DNA of 64,000 nucleotides from Lachnospiraceae bacterium (GCA_015057115.1 SVEZ01000015.1:31340-95339); one strand, 5' to 3'. Shown: positions 7,585-16,770, numbered from the stretch's first letter. The notes: generated by a model not told the origin, from the letters alone. A program made the numbers and translations.

Positions 7585-8352
7585 ATGTGGGAGATAATTT
7601 TAATTCCGTTTCTGGGAACTTCTCTGGGAGCGGCAAGTGTGTTTTTTATGAAAAAAGAATTCGGCGAGCTTACAAAGCGTGCCTTAACCGGTTTTACTGC
7701 CGGAGTAATGGTAGCGGCATCTTTTTTTAGTTTGTTGGCGCCTGCAGTGGAACAGGCAAACGAAGACTACGGGTTACCCTTCGTTCCGGTTTCGGTAGGG
7801 TTTGCCGTTGGAATGTTGTTTTTGCTTTTGTTGGATGTATTGGTTCCTCACATTCATTTGGATTCCAGTGAAGAGGGTATGAAAAGCGGACTAAAACGTA
7901 CAACGAAGCTGGTGTTGGCGGTGACCTTACATAATCTGCCGGAGGGAATGGCAGTAGGTATTGTGTGTGCAGGCTGGATGTATGGTGATCAGAAGATATC
8001 CATGATGGGAGCCCTGTCTTTAGCCATCGGTATTGCCATTCAGAACTTCCCGGAGGGAGCCATTGTGTCGGTACCCCTTTATGCGGAAAAGCAGAATAAA
8101 TTTCGCACCTTTCTTTACGGCGTATTATCCGGTATCGTGGAGCCAATTGGTTCAATTTTGATTATCCTTACGGCGGGGCTCTTTTTACCAATGATGCCCT
8201 ATTTACTAAGTTTTGCCGCCGGTGCCATGATTTATGTGGTAATTGAAGAACTAATTCCTGAAATGTCACAGGGTCGCCATTCGAATATTAGCACCGTATG
8301 TTTCGCCGTTGGATTTATACTGATGATGATTCTCGATATGATGTTCGGATGA
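7585..8352 (+). CDS. ZIP-family divalent metal transporter
   Basis: 255 residues with eight hydrophobic segments. The two metal-site helices are plain: 'TLHNLPEGMAVGI' (helix 4) and 'IQNFPEGAIVSVPLY' (helix 5), with the His/Asn/Pro/Glu metal ligands of the ZIP (ZupT/GufA) family. A short His stretch 'VPHIHLDSSEE' lies in the loop between helices 3 and 4. The ATG at 7585 is 6 bp past AGGAGGG, so I prefer it to two ATGs further upstream. It should import zinc or other divalent metals. It is divergent from a ZinT-domain secreted protein and shares its operator, so the two form a small metal-acquisition regulon. Confidence 0.88.
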   Translation: MWEIILIPFLGTSLGAASVFFMKKEFGELTKRALTGFTAGVMVAASFFSLLAPAVEQANEDYGLPFVPVSVGFAVGMLFLLLLDVLVPHIHLDSSEEGMKSGLKRTTKLVLAVTLHNLPEGMAVGIVCAGWMYGDQKISMMGALSLAIGIAIQNFPEGAIVSVPLYAEKQNKFRTFLYGVLSGIVEPIGSILIILTAGLFLPMMPYLLSFAAGAMIYVVIEELIPEMSQGRHSNISTVCFAVGFILMMILDMMFG

Positions 8353-8390
8353 TGGAATCTTTCGACATATTCGAAAGTGAAGTGTGGAGA

Positions 8391-8528
8391 ACAACCGGGG
8401 GCATATGGCGGATGCAGGACTTTACAAGACGCCGGTACTTGAAAAAGAAACTTGTTTCTTTTTCTTATGTACCGTTGCGTGTTGTATGGAGCGAGAGCGC
8501 TCCTGCGTCGCTATATGCCTCCGGTTGT
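8391..8528 (+). repeat. dispersed structured repeat, copy A (138 bp imperfect palindrome)
   Basis: Fills the gap behind the ZIP gene. The outer arms ACAACCGGGGGCATATGGCG and CGCTATATGCCTCCGGTTGT pair with two mismatches. The inner stem carries the family core: GACTTTACAAGACGCCGGTACTT on the left and CTTATGTACCG plus a small GGAGCG-AGAG-CGCTCC hairpin on the right. The tip is a short GAAAAAGAAAC/TTTCTTTTTC stem. Other copies are at 20868, 26174, 46356 and 46623. No protein is encoded. Confidence 0.85.
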
Positions 8529-8651
8529 TTTTACGCTTTACATTCAAACCCTTCACAAGAAATTCCCTTAAACTTCACATATCATACCTTTGAAATTCAA
8601 ATTCAGTGAATAAAGTAATACCAACGAAGAAACAAACGGAGGTGCAAGGTT

Positions 8652-10877
8652 ATGATGAATAAAAAGAATATGAAACGAATTGCCGGTGCTGCCATGGTGG
8701 CTGCAATGCTGGTCAGCAGTACACCGGCAGTACCTATAGTAAGTTACGCGGCAACTGCCAAAGCCACAGTGCTGACAGTAAAGGATTCTTCCGAAGTCAC
8801 CATTTCCGAGGATGGTGTTTATGAACTTTCCGGAAGCTATAAGGATACCGTTATCAATGTGGAAAAGGGCGTAACCGCAGAACTCATTTTTAATAAACTC
8901 ACCTTAACAGATAAAAACGCATCTGCCGAGAACATGGTTACCATTGGAAAAAATGCCAAAGTGACCATTACCTTAAAGGGAAGTTCTAAGCTTATCGGCA
9001 GCAGTAGCAGTGAAACGCTGGAAAGTGCCATTGTCCATAAGAAGGATGGAGGCGAAGGAAGCTTAACCATTCGAGACGGCGGCAACGGAAGCTTAACCAT
9101 TACCGGAACAAAGGACGATGGTATTAAATACAAAGAAGGAACCGTTACCATTGAAAGCGGTACACTGAAAATCACAGATTGCCACGGTGACGGCATACAG
9201 GCAGAAAACGTTAGCATCACCGGCGGATATGTGGATATTACAACGGTATATGATGAGGCAGATACAAGTTTTTATACCTCCGGTAATAATGTAAGTGGTA
9301 AAAATACCATTACCGAACAGGAAAATACCAAGGTGGAACGCGTCAATGTAGATACCGGAAGCCATAAAGGTATTAAGGTTGGTACAAAAGCGAAGACCTA
9401 CAGTTACAAGTCTGTAACAAGTGAGGATTTGGAAGCAAACAAAACCTATACCCAGGAGGGAAGCGGTCTTTTATCCATTACCGGCGGTACGGTTGTGATA
9501 AATACTGCAGGAACTGGTTTAAAAGCCAACAAACTGACAACAACGGGGTATACTGCAACCAGCAGTGGCAAATATATTGTAGGATCTCCGGACGATGCAC
9601 TTGCGTCCAATGGAGACATTGTGATTTCCGGAAAAGCAAAGGTCACCGTTACCTCCTCTGATGATGGCCTTTCCGCAGCCGGAACCGTAACCATTAAGGA
9701 TACAGCCACCGTAGATATTCAAAAAGCCTATGAGGGTGTGGAAGCAGAAAAAATCATTATCGGTGAGAAAAACGCCACAAGCGGTCCTAACGTCACCATC
9801 GAGTCTAACGATGATGGTATGAATGCTTCCGGCAAAACCGTAACCTATGTTTACGACGACGAAACAGAAAGCACCTATACCAAAACCTCCGTTTCCGATG
9901 GAACCAATGCCATCAATATATATAGTGGAAAAGTAACCATTAAGATAGATAGTGAAAATGCTAAAACCGTTAAACTGAACAACTCCTCCCTTACGTATCA
10001 GTCCAGCGGCGACGGCATGGACAGCAACGGTGATATTGATATAGAAGGTGGAGAAGTGTATGTATTCGGTCAGAGTACCGGCGATAATTCTCCAATCGAC
10101 ATGGATGGCAACTACACCTTGTCAAAAAATGCCACTGTATTGGCAGTGGGATGTAACCCTATGGGCGAGGTGACACCAAAGGCCGGAGACAGTGTATATG
10201 TAACCTATGGTGAAAGCGGAAATATGGGACAGTTCCCGGGTATGCAGACAGATGGAAGCATGCCAACCCCGCCAACAGACGGAAGCATGCCGACTCCTCC
10301 AAGTGACGGTCAATTCCCAACGGATGGAAATATGCCAACTCCGCCAACGGACGGACAACAGCCGCCTGAGGGACAGAACCCCCTCGGCGGAACCGCCAGC
10401 ATTGCAGCCGGCAGTGTCGTAACGGTAAAAAGCGGTGATACCACAGTTTACGAAACCACCATACCCTACGCGGCATCCTATATTTTCTATGCATCACCGA
10501 TGTTAAGTTCGGATGCGGAAAATACCATTACGGTTTCGGAAAAAACTACAGATGACAGTCAGACTACAGATACAAAGACTACGGAGACCATTAAGGGTAA
10601 GACTACTACCATCAAAACAGCAAAAGCTCTTGGTAAGCAGAAAATCAAAGTGACCTGGGAAAAGAATTCTTTAGCTGACGGTTACCAGATTGCATATCGT
10701 AAAAAGGGTGGCAGCTGGAAGTATGTTACCGTAAGTAATAAGACCACCGTATCCAAGGTTTTGACAGGATTGAAGAAGGGCAAAACCTACGAAGTAAAGG
10801 TACGGGCATATCAGAAAGTGAATGGAAAGAAGGTATACGCAAAGTATTCCAAAGTTCGAACATTAAAATGTAAATAA
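8652..10877 (+). CDS. secreted carbohydrate-binding (Cthe_2159-type) protein with fibronectin III-like tail
   Basis: 741 residues. A Sec signal peptide ends near 'SYAATAKA'. Residues about 40-520 form a long right-handed parallel beta-helix pattern with repeated 'DDG(I/L/M)' turns ('GTKDDGIKYK', 'SSDDGLSAAG', 'SNDDGMNASG', 'SSGDGMDSNGDI'), which is the calcium-binding signature of the Cthe_2159 polysaccharide-binding family. Next comes a Pro/Gln/Gly linker built of 'DGSMPTPPT'-like repeats, a short beta domain, and a final ~85 residues ('KIKVTWEKNSLADGYQIAYR') of fibronectin type III form. The start has GGAGG nine bases upstream. There is no sortase motif or C-terminal membrane anchor, so it is probably released or held by other surface contacts. 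It most likely binds plant or host glycans. Confidence 0.85.
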   Translation: MMNKKNMKRIAGAAMVAAMLVSSTPAVPIVSYAATAKATVLTVKDSSEVTISEDGVYELSGSYKDTVINVEKGVTAELIFNKLTLTDKNASAENMVTIGKNAKVTITLKGSSKLIGSSSSETLESAIVHKKDGGEGSLTIRDGGNGSLTITGTKDDGIKYKEGTVTIESGTLKITDCHGDGIQAENVSITGGYVDITTVYDEADTSFYTSGNNVSGKNTITEQENTKVERVNVDTGSHKGIKVGTKAKTYSYKSVTSEDLEANKTYTQEGSGLLSITGGTVVINTAGTGLKANKLTTTGYTATSSGKYIVGSPDDALASNGDIVISGKAKVTVTSSDDGLSAAGTVTIKDTATVDIQKAYEGVEAEKIIIGEKNATSGPNVTIESNDDGMNASGKTVTYVYDDETESTYTKTSVSDGTNAINIYSGKVTIKIDSENAKTVKLNNSSLTYQSSGDGMDSNGDIDIEGGEVYVFGQSTGDNSPIDMDGNYTLSKNATVLAVGCNPMGEVTPKAGDSVYVTYGESGNMGQFPGMQTDGSMPTPPTDGSMPTPPSDGQFPTDGNMPTPPTDGQQPPEGQNPLGGTASIAAGSVVTVKSGDTTVYETTIPYAASYIFYASPMLSSDAENTITVSEKTTDDSQTTDTKTTETIKGKTTTIKTAKALGKQKIKVTWEKNSLADGYQIAYRKKGGSWKYVTVSNKTTVSKVLTGLKKGKTYEVKVRAYQKVNGKKVYAKYSKVRTLKCK

Positions 10878-10911
10878 CCACAACATTATATCTCCTCCAA
10901 TATTTTAAGAT

Positions 10912-10974
10912 AATCTCTCTTATTTTGTAAGATGACCGGAAAACCGGGTTCTTATAGGGTAAGAGAGATTTTTT
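10912..10974 (+). terminator. terminator after the Cthe_2159-type gene
   Basis: AATCTCTCTTA (10912-10922) pairs with TAAGAGAGATT (10960-10970), followed by a T run. A second CCGG/CCGG mini-stem sits in the loop. Confidence 0.85.
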
Positions 10975-10990
10975 GCCACTTGCAAAGTAT

Positions 10991-11019
10991 TTGACAATGG
11001 GGTAAAGTGACAGTAGGAA
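10991..11019 (+). promoter_or_regulatory. candidate promoter of the ECF sigma/serpin operon
   Basis: TTGACA (10991-10996), 17-bp spacer, TAGGAA (11014-11019), 36 bp before the sigma-factor start. The weak -10 could mean that a different sigma factor, perhaps the encoded one, also uses this region. Confidence 0.4.
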
Positions 11020-11055
11020 TACAGAAGAAAATGTGCACATACAACGGGAGATGAC

Positions 11056-11616
11056 ATGTTAGATCGGGACATTATTGATTTATATTTCAAACGGGACGAG
11101 GCCGCGATTGTCAGGACGAAGGAGAAATACGGGAATTACCTGTTTACAGTGGCGTCCAATATTGTGGAGATTCGAGAGGATGCAGAGGAGTGTGTCAATG
11201 ACACCTATCTGGATGCCTGGAATTCTATGCCCCCAAAGTTCCCGGATTTTTTAAAACTCTATTTGGCAAAGCTAACCAGAAATCGGGCCTTTCATGTTTT
11301 TCGGGACAAAAGAGCGAAAAAGCGCGGAGCCGGGGAAATGCCGGTGGTATTGGATGAATTGTCGGAATGTCTTTCCGGCGGGAAAGAACCGGAGGAGCTT
11401 TTGGATGAAAAAGAGCTGGCAGCCATTATCGGAGAGTTTTTGGAAAAAGCGGGAGAGGCTGAACGGGGGATGTTTTTATGCCGGTATTTTTACGCCCAGC
11501 CCGTAAAAACCATTGCAAAGCAGTTTGGCGTCAGTGAGAACTATGTATCCGTGAATCTTCACCGGATGCGGGAGAAACTAAAGGGTTATCTTGCTACGGA
11601 AGGAGTGTATGTGTAA
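11056..11616 (+). CDS. ECF-type RNA polymerase sigma factor
   Basis: 186 residues, typical for the extracytoplasmic-function group. Region 2 is seen in 'IVEIREDAEECVNDTYLDAWNSMPP' (residues about 36-60; the DAEE-V-DT-L-W pattern contacts the -10). Region 4 is seen in 'FGVSENYVSVNLHRMREKLK' (recognition helix for the -35). Its last base is the first base of the next start codon (TAATG), so it is tightly coupled to a protein with an anti-sigma-like N-terminus fused to a serpin fold. The expected logic is an envelope or protease signal received outside and passed to this factor. Confidence 0.88.
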   Translation: MLDRDIIDLYFKRDEAAIVRTKEKYGNYLFTVASNIVEIREDAEECVNDTYLDAWNSMPPKFPDFLKLYLAKLTRNRAFHVFRDKRAKKRGAGEMPVVLDELSECLSGGKEPEELLDEKELAAIIGEFLEKAGEAERGMFLCRYFYAQPVKTIAKQFGVSENYVSVNLHRMREKLKGYLATEGVYV

Positions 11617-13151
11617 TGAATGAGAATAATAAAGACAAACGGACAGAGCGCCTGTTTTTGGCTATAGGACAGGTGGATGAGAAGCTTATTAGGTCTACAG
11701 AACCAACCCATAAGAAGCGGGATAAATATGTAGTGCGGCTATTGGCAACGGCGGCGGTTCTCACCCTGGTATTCTTCGGAGCAAAGGCGGTATTTAGCCC
11801 TGCCGGAGGTGCCGGTAAGGAGGGGGCTATGACCCTTTCCGAAGGAGAAAAAGGGGATGCCAATGCCGGTGAGGATTTGGAAGGTTGTCAATTTGACACA
11901 TTTTATGGAGGAAATCAGCCTGCACTTGTATTTGTAGAGGCTTCCAATCCTTTGCAGACAACAGATGATGAATTGGATTATTCCACCACGTTGAACAGCA
12001 ACTCCGCCGGCGTGGAAAGAGAAGAAGGAACAGCAAAAAGTACGCTGCCAAGGAGTTTTACATCCTGGTTAACGGAGACGGACCGTACACAGAAATTATT
12101 GTCTGTTGCGGGAGAGGAGAATCGAGTTCTTTCACCTTTAAGTATTTCCATGGAAATGGCTATGCTAGCGGAACTAAGTAATGGGGAAAGTCGAAGTGAA
12201 TTGCTGGCGGAGATGGGATACGGCGATAATACAAAGGAGAATCGCGAAGCTTTTCGTCAAGAAGTGCAAAGAATATGGGAACAGACCTACTATGATACAG
12301 TAGATGGAAGTGCCTGCCATTATTCCAATGCGCTATGGCTTCGAAATGATGCTAAATATTCTTTCAAGAAGATTACAAAGGTGGCAGATGATTATAATAC
12401 ATCCTCCTATGGAGGAGAGATAGGAAACGCTATGTATACCTGGTATCACAATCAGTGGCTGGAAAAAGCTACCGCAGGTGGTATTAAGGAGGAGACAAAA
12501 GAGGATGCCTTTCCAAAGAATATGGAAATCGGTGTGTCTTCCGCAATTCATTATCTGGGATTCTGGGAAAAGGGATTTCAAATGAAGAAGGAACAGGTTT
12601 TTCATGGAACCAACGGGGATAGACAAGTAAGTATGAATGAGGGAACAGGGGAGTATAGGGTCTATCGTGGGGAACACTATGTGGCTGCGGAAATCCCTAT
12701 GAAGGATGGCAAAAACTTCCTGCTGTTTTTACCGGATGAAGGATATAAGCTGGCAGATGTATATGCTGAGGAAAGTTATACGGAAATTTTGCAGGGCATC
12801 AGAAACGGCGAGGTAAAGCGTATCAATCTTTCCTTCCCGCAGTTTGACATTACCACAAAGCTAGACTTAAAAGAAACCATGGAGGAGTTTGGTATCAAAG
12901 GAATCTTTTCCAATGACAAAGCATTCCGAAAGTTTGTGAATGGAGGGGATAACGTTACCAATCTGCATCATGCACTACATTTTAGAATCGGGTCCGGTGG
13001 TATAAATACTTCATCCTATCAGGATAGCCTGGCGGAAGAAGGTATCCAAAAGGACAAGGGGGCAGAAAAGATTTGTTTTGACCGGCCTTTTGGTTTTGCG
13101 GTTACAGACGGAACAGGATTGGTATATTTTGAGGGAACCATGCAGCAGTAA
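11616..13151 (+). CDS. membrane-anchored serpin-fold protein in the anti-sigma position
   Basis: 511 residues. Residues 1-45 are cytoplasmic and charged ('RTERLFLAIGQVDEKLI' resembles the sigma-binding helices of small anti-sigma factors in Clostridia). One membrane helix follows ('LLATAAVLTLVFFGAKAVF'), then a linker, then a serpin domain from about residue 150: 'NRVLSPLSISMEMAMLAELSNGESR', 'ALWLRND', and the C-terminal 'FDRPFGFAVTDGTGLVYFEGTM'. The reactive-centre hinge normally has a run of small residues (E-G-T-x-A-A-A); here the region reads 'GSGGINTSSYQDS' and lacks it, so inhibition by the classic trapping mechanism is unlikely. I infer a transmembrane regulator of the adjacent sigma factor with a serpin domain as sensor or bait. 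Confidence 0.75.
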   Translation: MNENNKDKRTERLFLAIGQVDEKLIRSTEPTHKKRDKYVVRLLATAAVLTLVFFGAKAVFSPAGGAGKEGAMTLSEGEKGDANAGEDLEGCQFDTFYGGNQPALVFVEASNPLQTTDDELDYSTTLNSNSAGVEREEGTAKSTLPRSFTSWLTETDRTQKLLSVAGEENRVLSPLSISMEMAMLAELSNGESRSELLAEMGYGDNTKENREAFRQEVQRIWEQTYYDTVDGSACHYSNALWLRNDAKYSFKKITKVADDYNTSSYGGEIGNAMYTWYHNQWLEKATAGGIKEETKEDAFPKNMEIGVSSAIHYLGFWEKGFQMKKEQVFHGTNGDRQVSMNEGTGEYRVYRGEHYVAAEIPMKDGKNFLLFLPDEGYKLADVYAEESYTEILQGIRNGEVKRINLSFPQFDITTKLDLKETMEEFGIKGIFSNDKAFRKFVNGGDNVTNLHHALHFRIGSGGINTSSYQDSLAEEGIQKDKGAEKICFDRPFGFAVTDGTGLVYFEGTMQQ

Positions 13152-13162
13152 GGAGGGGCTTT

Positions 13163-14674
13163 ATGAGAAAAAGATGGATTAGTGCGCTTATTGTAGCGGC
13201 GCTGGCACTTGGATTATGGGGAACCATAGCCGGTTCCAACGTCAATAGACCGGAGAAGAAGATTGTATCTACAAAAAGTAAGCCGGGTGGAGCTCTTTTG
13301 GCAAAAGCAGCAAATTCGGAGGAAACGGAGAAAGCAGGAAGCTTCACTTTTACAGAGAATCTTGCAGGAAGCAAACTGGCCCAGAAAATATTAAAACCGG
13401 AACTTCCCGAAAATAAAGTATATTCGCCCCTTACCTTAGGGATGGCCATGGCTATGTTGGCGGATGCCGCTACCGGAGAAACCAGGCAGGAAATCTTAGA
13501 TGCCATGGGATGGGCATCCATGGAAGACCTTGATAAAATGGTAAAAGTGGCTTACGGATCCGTGAATCAGAAAAAGGATGAGGGTGAAAGTTCTATCGCC
13601 AATGCCCTTTGGCTCAGAGAAGATATGAAATTTCGGGAAGAGAAAATCTCAGAACTGGCTGGAAGCTTTTATGCAGACGTTTTTTCAGGAAAAATGGGTT
13701 CCGAAGATTACGATAAACTGCATCAGGATTGGCTGAATGAAAAGACCGGTGGTTTGTTGAAAGAGGCGGTCAAAAATCGAAAGTTTAAAGAAACCTTGGG
13801 GATTTGCCTATTATCCGCTAGCTATTATCGACAGCTTTGGCCTGAGAAAATGACCTTATTGGAAAATCGTCTGTTTCTGGGCGGGGCTTATGGAAATACC
13901 AGAGTGGATATGCTTTCTGCAAGCCAGAAGCTTGACTATTATCGGGGAGAGCACTACAGCAGCGTGGGCTTGCCGCTTAAAAACGGAACGATATTCTGGC
14001 TGTTCTTGCCGGACATGGAATATAACGTGAGTGAGGTACTAAAGGATGATACTTACCTTTCCGTTATGAAAGGGGACGTGGAGCCGGTGGAAGAAAAAGC
14101 GGATGTAGAGCTGTGCTTTCCAAGAATGGATTGTATGACCGACATAGATGCTAAGAAAGCTATCTGCGAACTGGGATATTTGCGGGCATTTGATAATCGC
14201 GCCGATTTTTCGGAATTGACAGAGTATGATTTATTTGTGCGTAACATTCCTCATGCTACCAGAATTTGTGTGGATGAGTATGGAATAACGGCAGCTGCTT
14301 ATGCGGAGGCAGAGCTGGACGAGGGTGCCTTAATGCTGGATGACCGTAACTATTTTATTTGCAATCGTCCTTTCTTCTATGCGGTGGCTGACAGTGAGGG
14401 AATGGTATACTATGAGGGCGTTATGAAGACCGGCGAAGAAATTCCGGATGATGAAGTGAAGATCCGCCGTCCCATTGTACAGGTAAACGGCAAAATCTAC
14501 CAGAAAACCGACGAACTGGCAACGGTTACCTGCGGAGTGGCGGATGGCAGGATCCTGTATGCGGAGGCAGCCGACAAAGGGCTTACCGAGGATAATACCA
14601 GCAACTTTGGCGAAGGCTATCCGTATCAGTATTCCGACGAAGGTCATCTGAGTGTGAATATAGACGGCACCTAG
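13163..14674 (+). CDS. serpin-family protein, reading frame ended by an in-frame TAG
   Basis: 503 residues to the TAG. An N-terminal hydrophobic segment ('ALIVAALALGLWGTIAG') acts as signal or anchor. The serpin domain spans about residues 60-430: 'NKVYSPLTLGMAMAMLADAATGETR', 'NALWLRED', and 'FICNRPFFYAVADSEGMVYYEGVM'. Unlike its neighbour, the hinge ('YGITAAAYAEAELDEG') keeps small residues, so it may be a working protease inhibitor. A ~70-residue extra beta domain follows. Directly after the TAG the same frame continues for 26 codons ('YVFEYVPDISTIYYKPKDQ'...) to a TAA at 14753-14755, and this reads like the end of that domain. A recent nonsense change, an assembly error or readthrough could explain this. 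It starts 11 bp after the anti-sigma/serpin gene, so it is in the same operon. Confidence 0.8.
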   Translation: MRKRWISALIVAALALGLWGTIAGSNVNRPEKKIVSTKSKPGGALLAKAANSEETEKAGSFTFTENLAGSKLAQKILKPELPENKVYSPLTLGMAMAMLADAATGETRQEILDAMGWASMEDLDKMVKVAYGSVNQKKDEGESSIANALWLREDMKFREEKISELAGSFYADVFSGKMGSEDYDKLHQDWLNEKTGGLLKEAVKNRKFKETLGICLLSASYYRQLWPEKMTLLENRLFLGGAYGNTRVDMLSASQKLDYYRGEHYSSVGLPLKNGTIFWLFLPDMEYNVSEVLKDDTYLSVMKGDVEPVEEKADVELCFPRMDCMTDIDAKKAICELGYLRAFDNRADFSELTEYDLFVRNIPHATRICVDEYGITAAAYAEAELDEGALMLDDRNYFICNRPFFYAVADSEGMVYYEGVMKTGEEIPDDEVKIRRPIVQVNGKIYQKTDELATVTCGVADGRILYAEAADKGLTEDNTSNFGEGYPYQYSDEGHLSVNIDGT

Positions 14675-14755
14675 TATGTATTTGAATATGTACCGGACAT
14701 CAGCACCATTTATTATAAGCCCAAGGATCAGGGGGCAGATCGTCCGCAGGATTAA
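14675..14755 (+). pseudogene. in-frame continuation of the serpin gene after TAG
   Basis: 26 sense codons in the frame of the preceding gene, ending in TAA. The residues (Tyr/Phe/Val strand, then 'YKPKDQGADRPQD') look like a protein C-terminus, not random translation. No ribosome site is seen for separate translation. Confidence 0.55.
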
Positions 14756-14798
14756 TTGGGAATTGCAAGAATGTGTTGCAGAGGGCTCACATCCCAAT

Positions 14799-16025
14799 TT
14801 ATTTCGCAAAAATCGAATTTTTCGGGATATCCGACGTGTAGCGCATAACAGCGTCAAACACCAGAAATCCCAATGCAATGGCGAGACAGGTCTCCAACAG
14901 AGTGACGGTCTCGCTTTTTAGCAGGGCGGAATCCGAACGGGTGACCGCATACATCATGTAGTAAAGGTTCGATCCCGGAATCAGGGGCATTACTGCCGAG
15001 GTCAAAAAAATGGTGGAGGGCATTTTGTTTCTCCGCGCCATGACATAGGCAAATGCCGCCACAAAGCAGGCTGCAACAAGGGTGGAAAAGAAATTATCCA
15101 CCGCCCACTGATAGTGCATAAGGGCATAGATGAGCCAGGTGAAAAAGGCGCCGATTCCGTTATAATAAAGCGGCATGCCGCTTACATGAAACCACATGGC
15201 AAAACCGATACAGCCCAGAGTACAGCTGATAAGCTGTAAGGCAAGACCCGGCACGATCATCATGCTGTGATCCTGCCCGTGCAAAAGCAGCATGGATACG
15301 GCAATGCCGCAGGCGATTCCCGCCGCTCCCAGGATGGAGCCTAAAATATTCTGAAGTCCCGCCAGAATATCACGCTGCAGCATATCCCGGATGCCGTTGG
15401 TGGTGGATAAGGCGGAAATCAGCATCATGGCAATTCCCACGGTTACGCTTTCGGCATGGGAGCCGGGACAAAGAGGCGTTAGTAATAAGATCACAAACTG
15501 GCAGGCCGCCGCTAAGATCAGATTGTAGATAAAGCGGTTGCTTTCTTTTTTACCAAGATAATAGCCGCCAACTGCGATAAAGGCAGATAAAAATCCGCCT
15601 AAAATGGCGTCATAAGCGCCGCCGCCAAAAAAGACCGTAAAGCTGCCGCCGCCAAGCACTGCTGCAATCGCCGTGGTGGAAAGCGCCTGCGGCTTTTCGT
15701 TTTCGATTTTTTCACGAAGGGAGCGCAGTTCCTTCTCATCCGGCGTATTCTGGCAGACATAGCGGCACAGATTGTTTAAATGATCTAGCTTGGTAAAATC
15801 GATGCCGGTTCTCCTAACATGCCGGATCTGGGTAAAAATCTGTCCGTCCTTTGTTTCAATGGTTGCCTGTATGTTGGAAGGGATTACATGTACATCGGAT
15901 TTTACAAAACCGTAGCTTTCGCACATGCGGTACAGACTGTCTTCCGTACGGAAATTCTCCGCGCCGGTCTGCAAAAGCAGGTCTCCGATATTTAATATTT
16001 CCTGAAGGATTTTATCGTAATTCAT
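14799..16025 (-). CDS. threonine/serine exporter family protein (ThrE)
   Basis: 408 residues. The N-terminal ~110 residues are the soluble domain ('LLLQTGAENFRTEDSLYRMCESYGF', 'IPSNIQATIET') of the DUF1212/ThrE family. They are followed by about ten membrane helices that cover both the ThrE and ThrE_2 halves in one chain; in many relatives these are two genes. The start at 16025 follows AGGAGGTTACAGC; an upstream in-frame ATG has no such site. It should export threonine and serine or related small molecules by proton antiport. It converges on the serpin operon with only 43 bp between the frames. Confidence 0.85.
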   Translation of the reverse strand: MNYDKILQEILNIGDLLLQTGAENFRTEDSLYRMCESYGFVKSDVHVIPSNIQATIETKDGQIFTQIRHVRRTGIDFTKLDHLNNLCRYVCQNTPDEKELRSLREKIENEKPQALSTTAIAAVLGGGSFTVFFGGGAYDAILGGFLSAFIAVGGYYLGKKESNRFIYNLILAAACQFVILLLTPLCPGSHAESVTVGIAMMLISALSTTNGIRDMLQRDILAGLQNILGSILGAAGIACGIAVSMLLLHGQDHSMMIVPGLALQLISCTLGCIGFAMWFHVSGMPLYYNGIGAFFTWLIYALMHYQWAVDNFFSTLVAACFVAAFAYVMARRNKMPSTIFLTSAVMPLIPGSNLYYMMYAVTRSDSALLKSETVTLLETCLAIALGFLVFDAVMRYTSDIPKNSIFAK

Positions 16026-16171
16026 GCTGTAACCTCCTAAAAATCCGGATTTTCCACTCAATACTAGCAAATTCCCATTAAATTGTAAAGAAAATTTGGA
16101 AAAAACTCTTGTATAAAAATGATTTTCTTCCTATACTTAAAAGTAGGATGTATGAAAAGGGAGAAGTTACT

Positions 16172-16744
16172 ATGGATAAAGCAGAAATTCGTAAGTTAGG
16201 CAAGCAGGGACGAAAGAGTATTCAGGGGGAAACCCGCACCCGCTTTCAGAGTGAGATCTGCAGGCGTATCCGGGAAAGCAAGGAATACAAGGACGCCCGG
16301 CTTATTTTAAGTTATATGGCTTTTGGCGGAGAGGTGCAGCTGGATGAACTGATGGAATTTGCCAAGGAAGACGGAAAAGAATTGGCTTTTCCCTTTTGCT
16401 TGGACAAAACAACCATGATTGCGCTGGTTCCGGAAAATGAGGAAAGCTGGGGAGAAGACCTGTATGGCATAAAGGTGCCTTTACTGGAAAAATCCCATAA
16501 GGTGGAACCGGAAAACATTGATCTGGTGCTGACGCCGCTGGTGGCATTTGATGAGCATTGCAACCGGACAGGCATGGGAGCCGGGGTCTATGACCGGTAT
16601 CTTCCCCAATGTGAAAAAGCGCAGATCGTGGGTGTTGCTTTTGAAGCCCAGAAGATGGAATCCGTTCCCACAGATCCTCATGACGTAACCCTTCGGGCAG
16701 TTATGACGGAGGCGGCAACCTACCGTTCCGGGAAAAAAGCATAG
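16172..16744 (+). CDS. 5-formyltetrahydrofolate cyclo-ligase
   Basis: 190 residues, normal for the family. It converts 5-formyl-THF to 5,10-methenyl-THF with ATP in the cytoplasm. The N-terminal 'DKAEIRKLGKQGRK' helix and 'ARLILSYMAFGGEVQLDELM' are typical. The C-terminal 'MGAGVYDRYLP' is the family's ATP-binding glycine loop. Position 16172 is chosen because GGGAGAAG stands in front of it. The next gene (galM) follows at 26 bp, so co-transcription is likely, without a functional link that I can see. Confidence 0.9.
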   Translation: MDKAEIRKLGKQGRKSIQGETRTRFQSEICRRIRESKEYKDARLILSYMAFGGEVQLDELMEFAKEDGKELAFPFCLDKTTMIALVPENEESWGEDLYGIKVPLLEKSHKVEPENIDLVLTPLVAFDEHCNRTGMGAGVYDRYLPQCEKAQIVGVAFEAQKMESVPTDPHDVTLRAVMTEAATYRSGKKA

Positions 16745-16770
16745 AATATAGGCGGAAGGATAGTGGACTG

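Noticed and set aside
8391..8528. Structured repeat as a classic MITE with terminal inverted repeats
   Set aside because: The terminal arms are not shared between copies and no target-site duplication was seen around the copies examined.
8298..8609. Frames of about 70-100 codons within repeat copy A
   Set aside because: They overlap a palindrome whose sequence is explained by structure; no start signal, and other copies have no matching frame.
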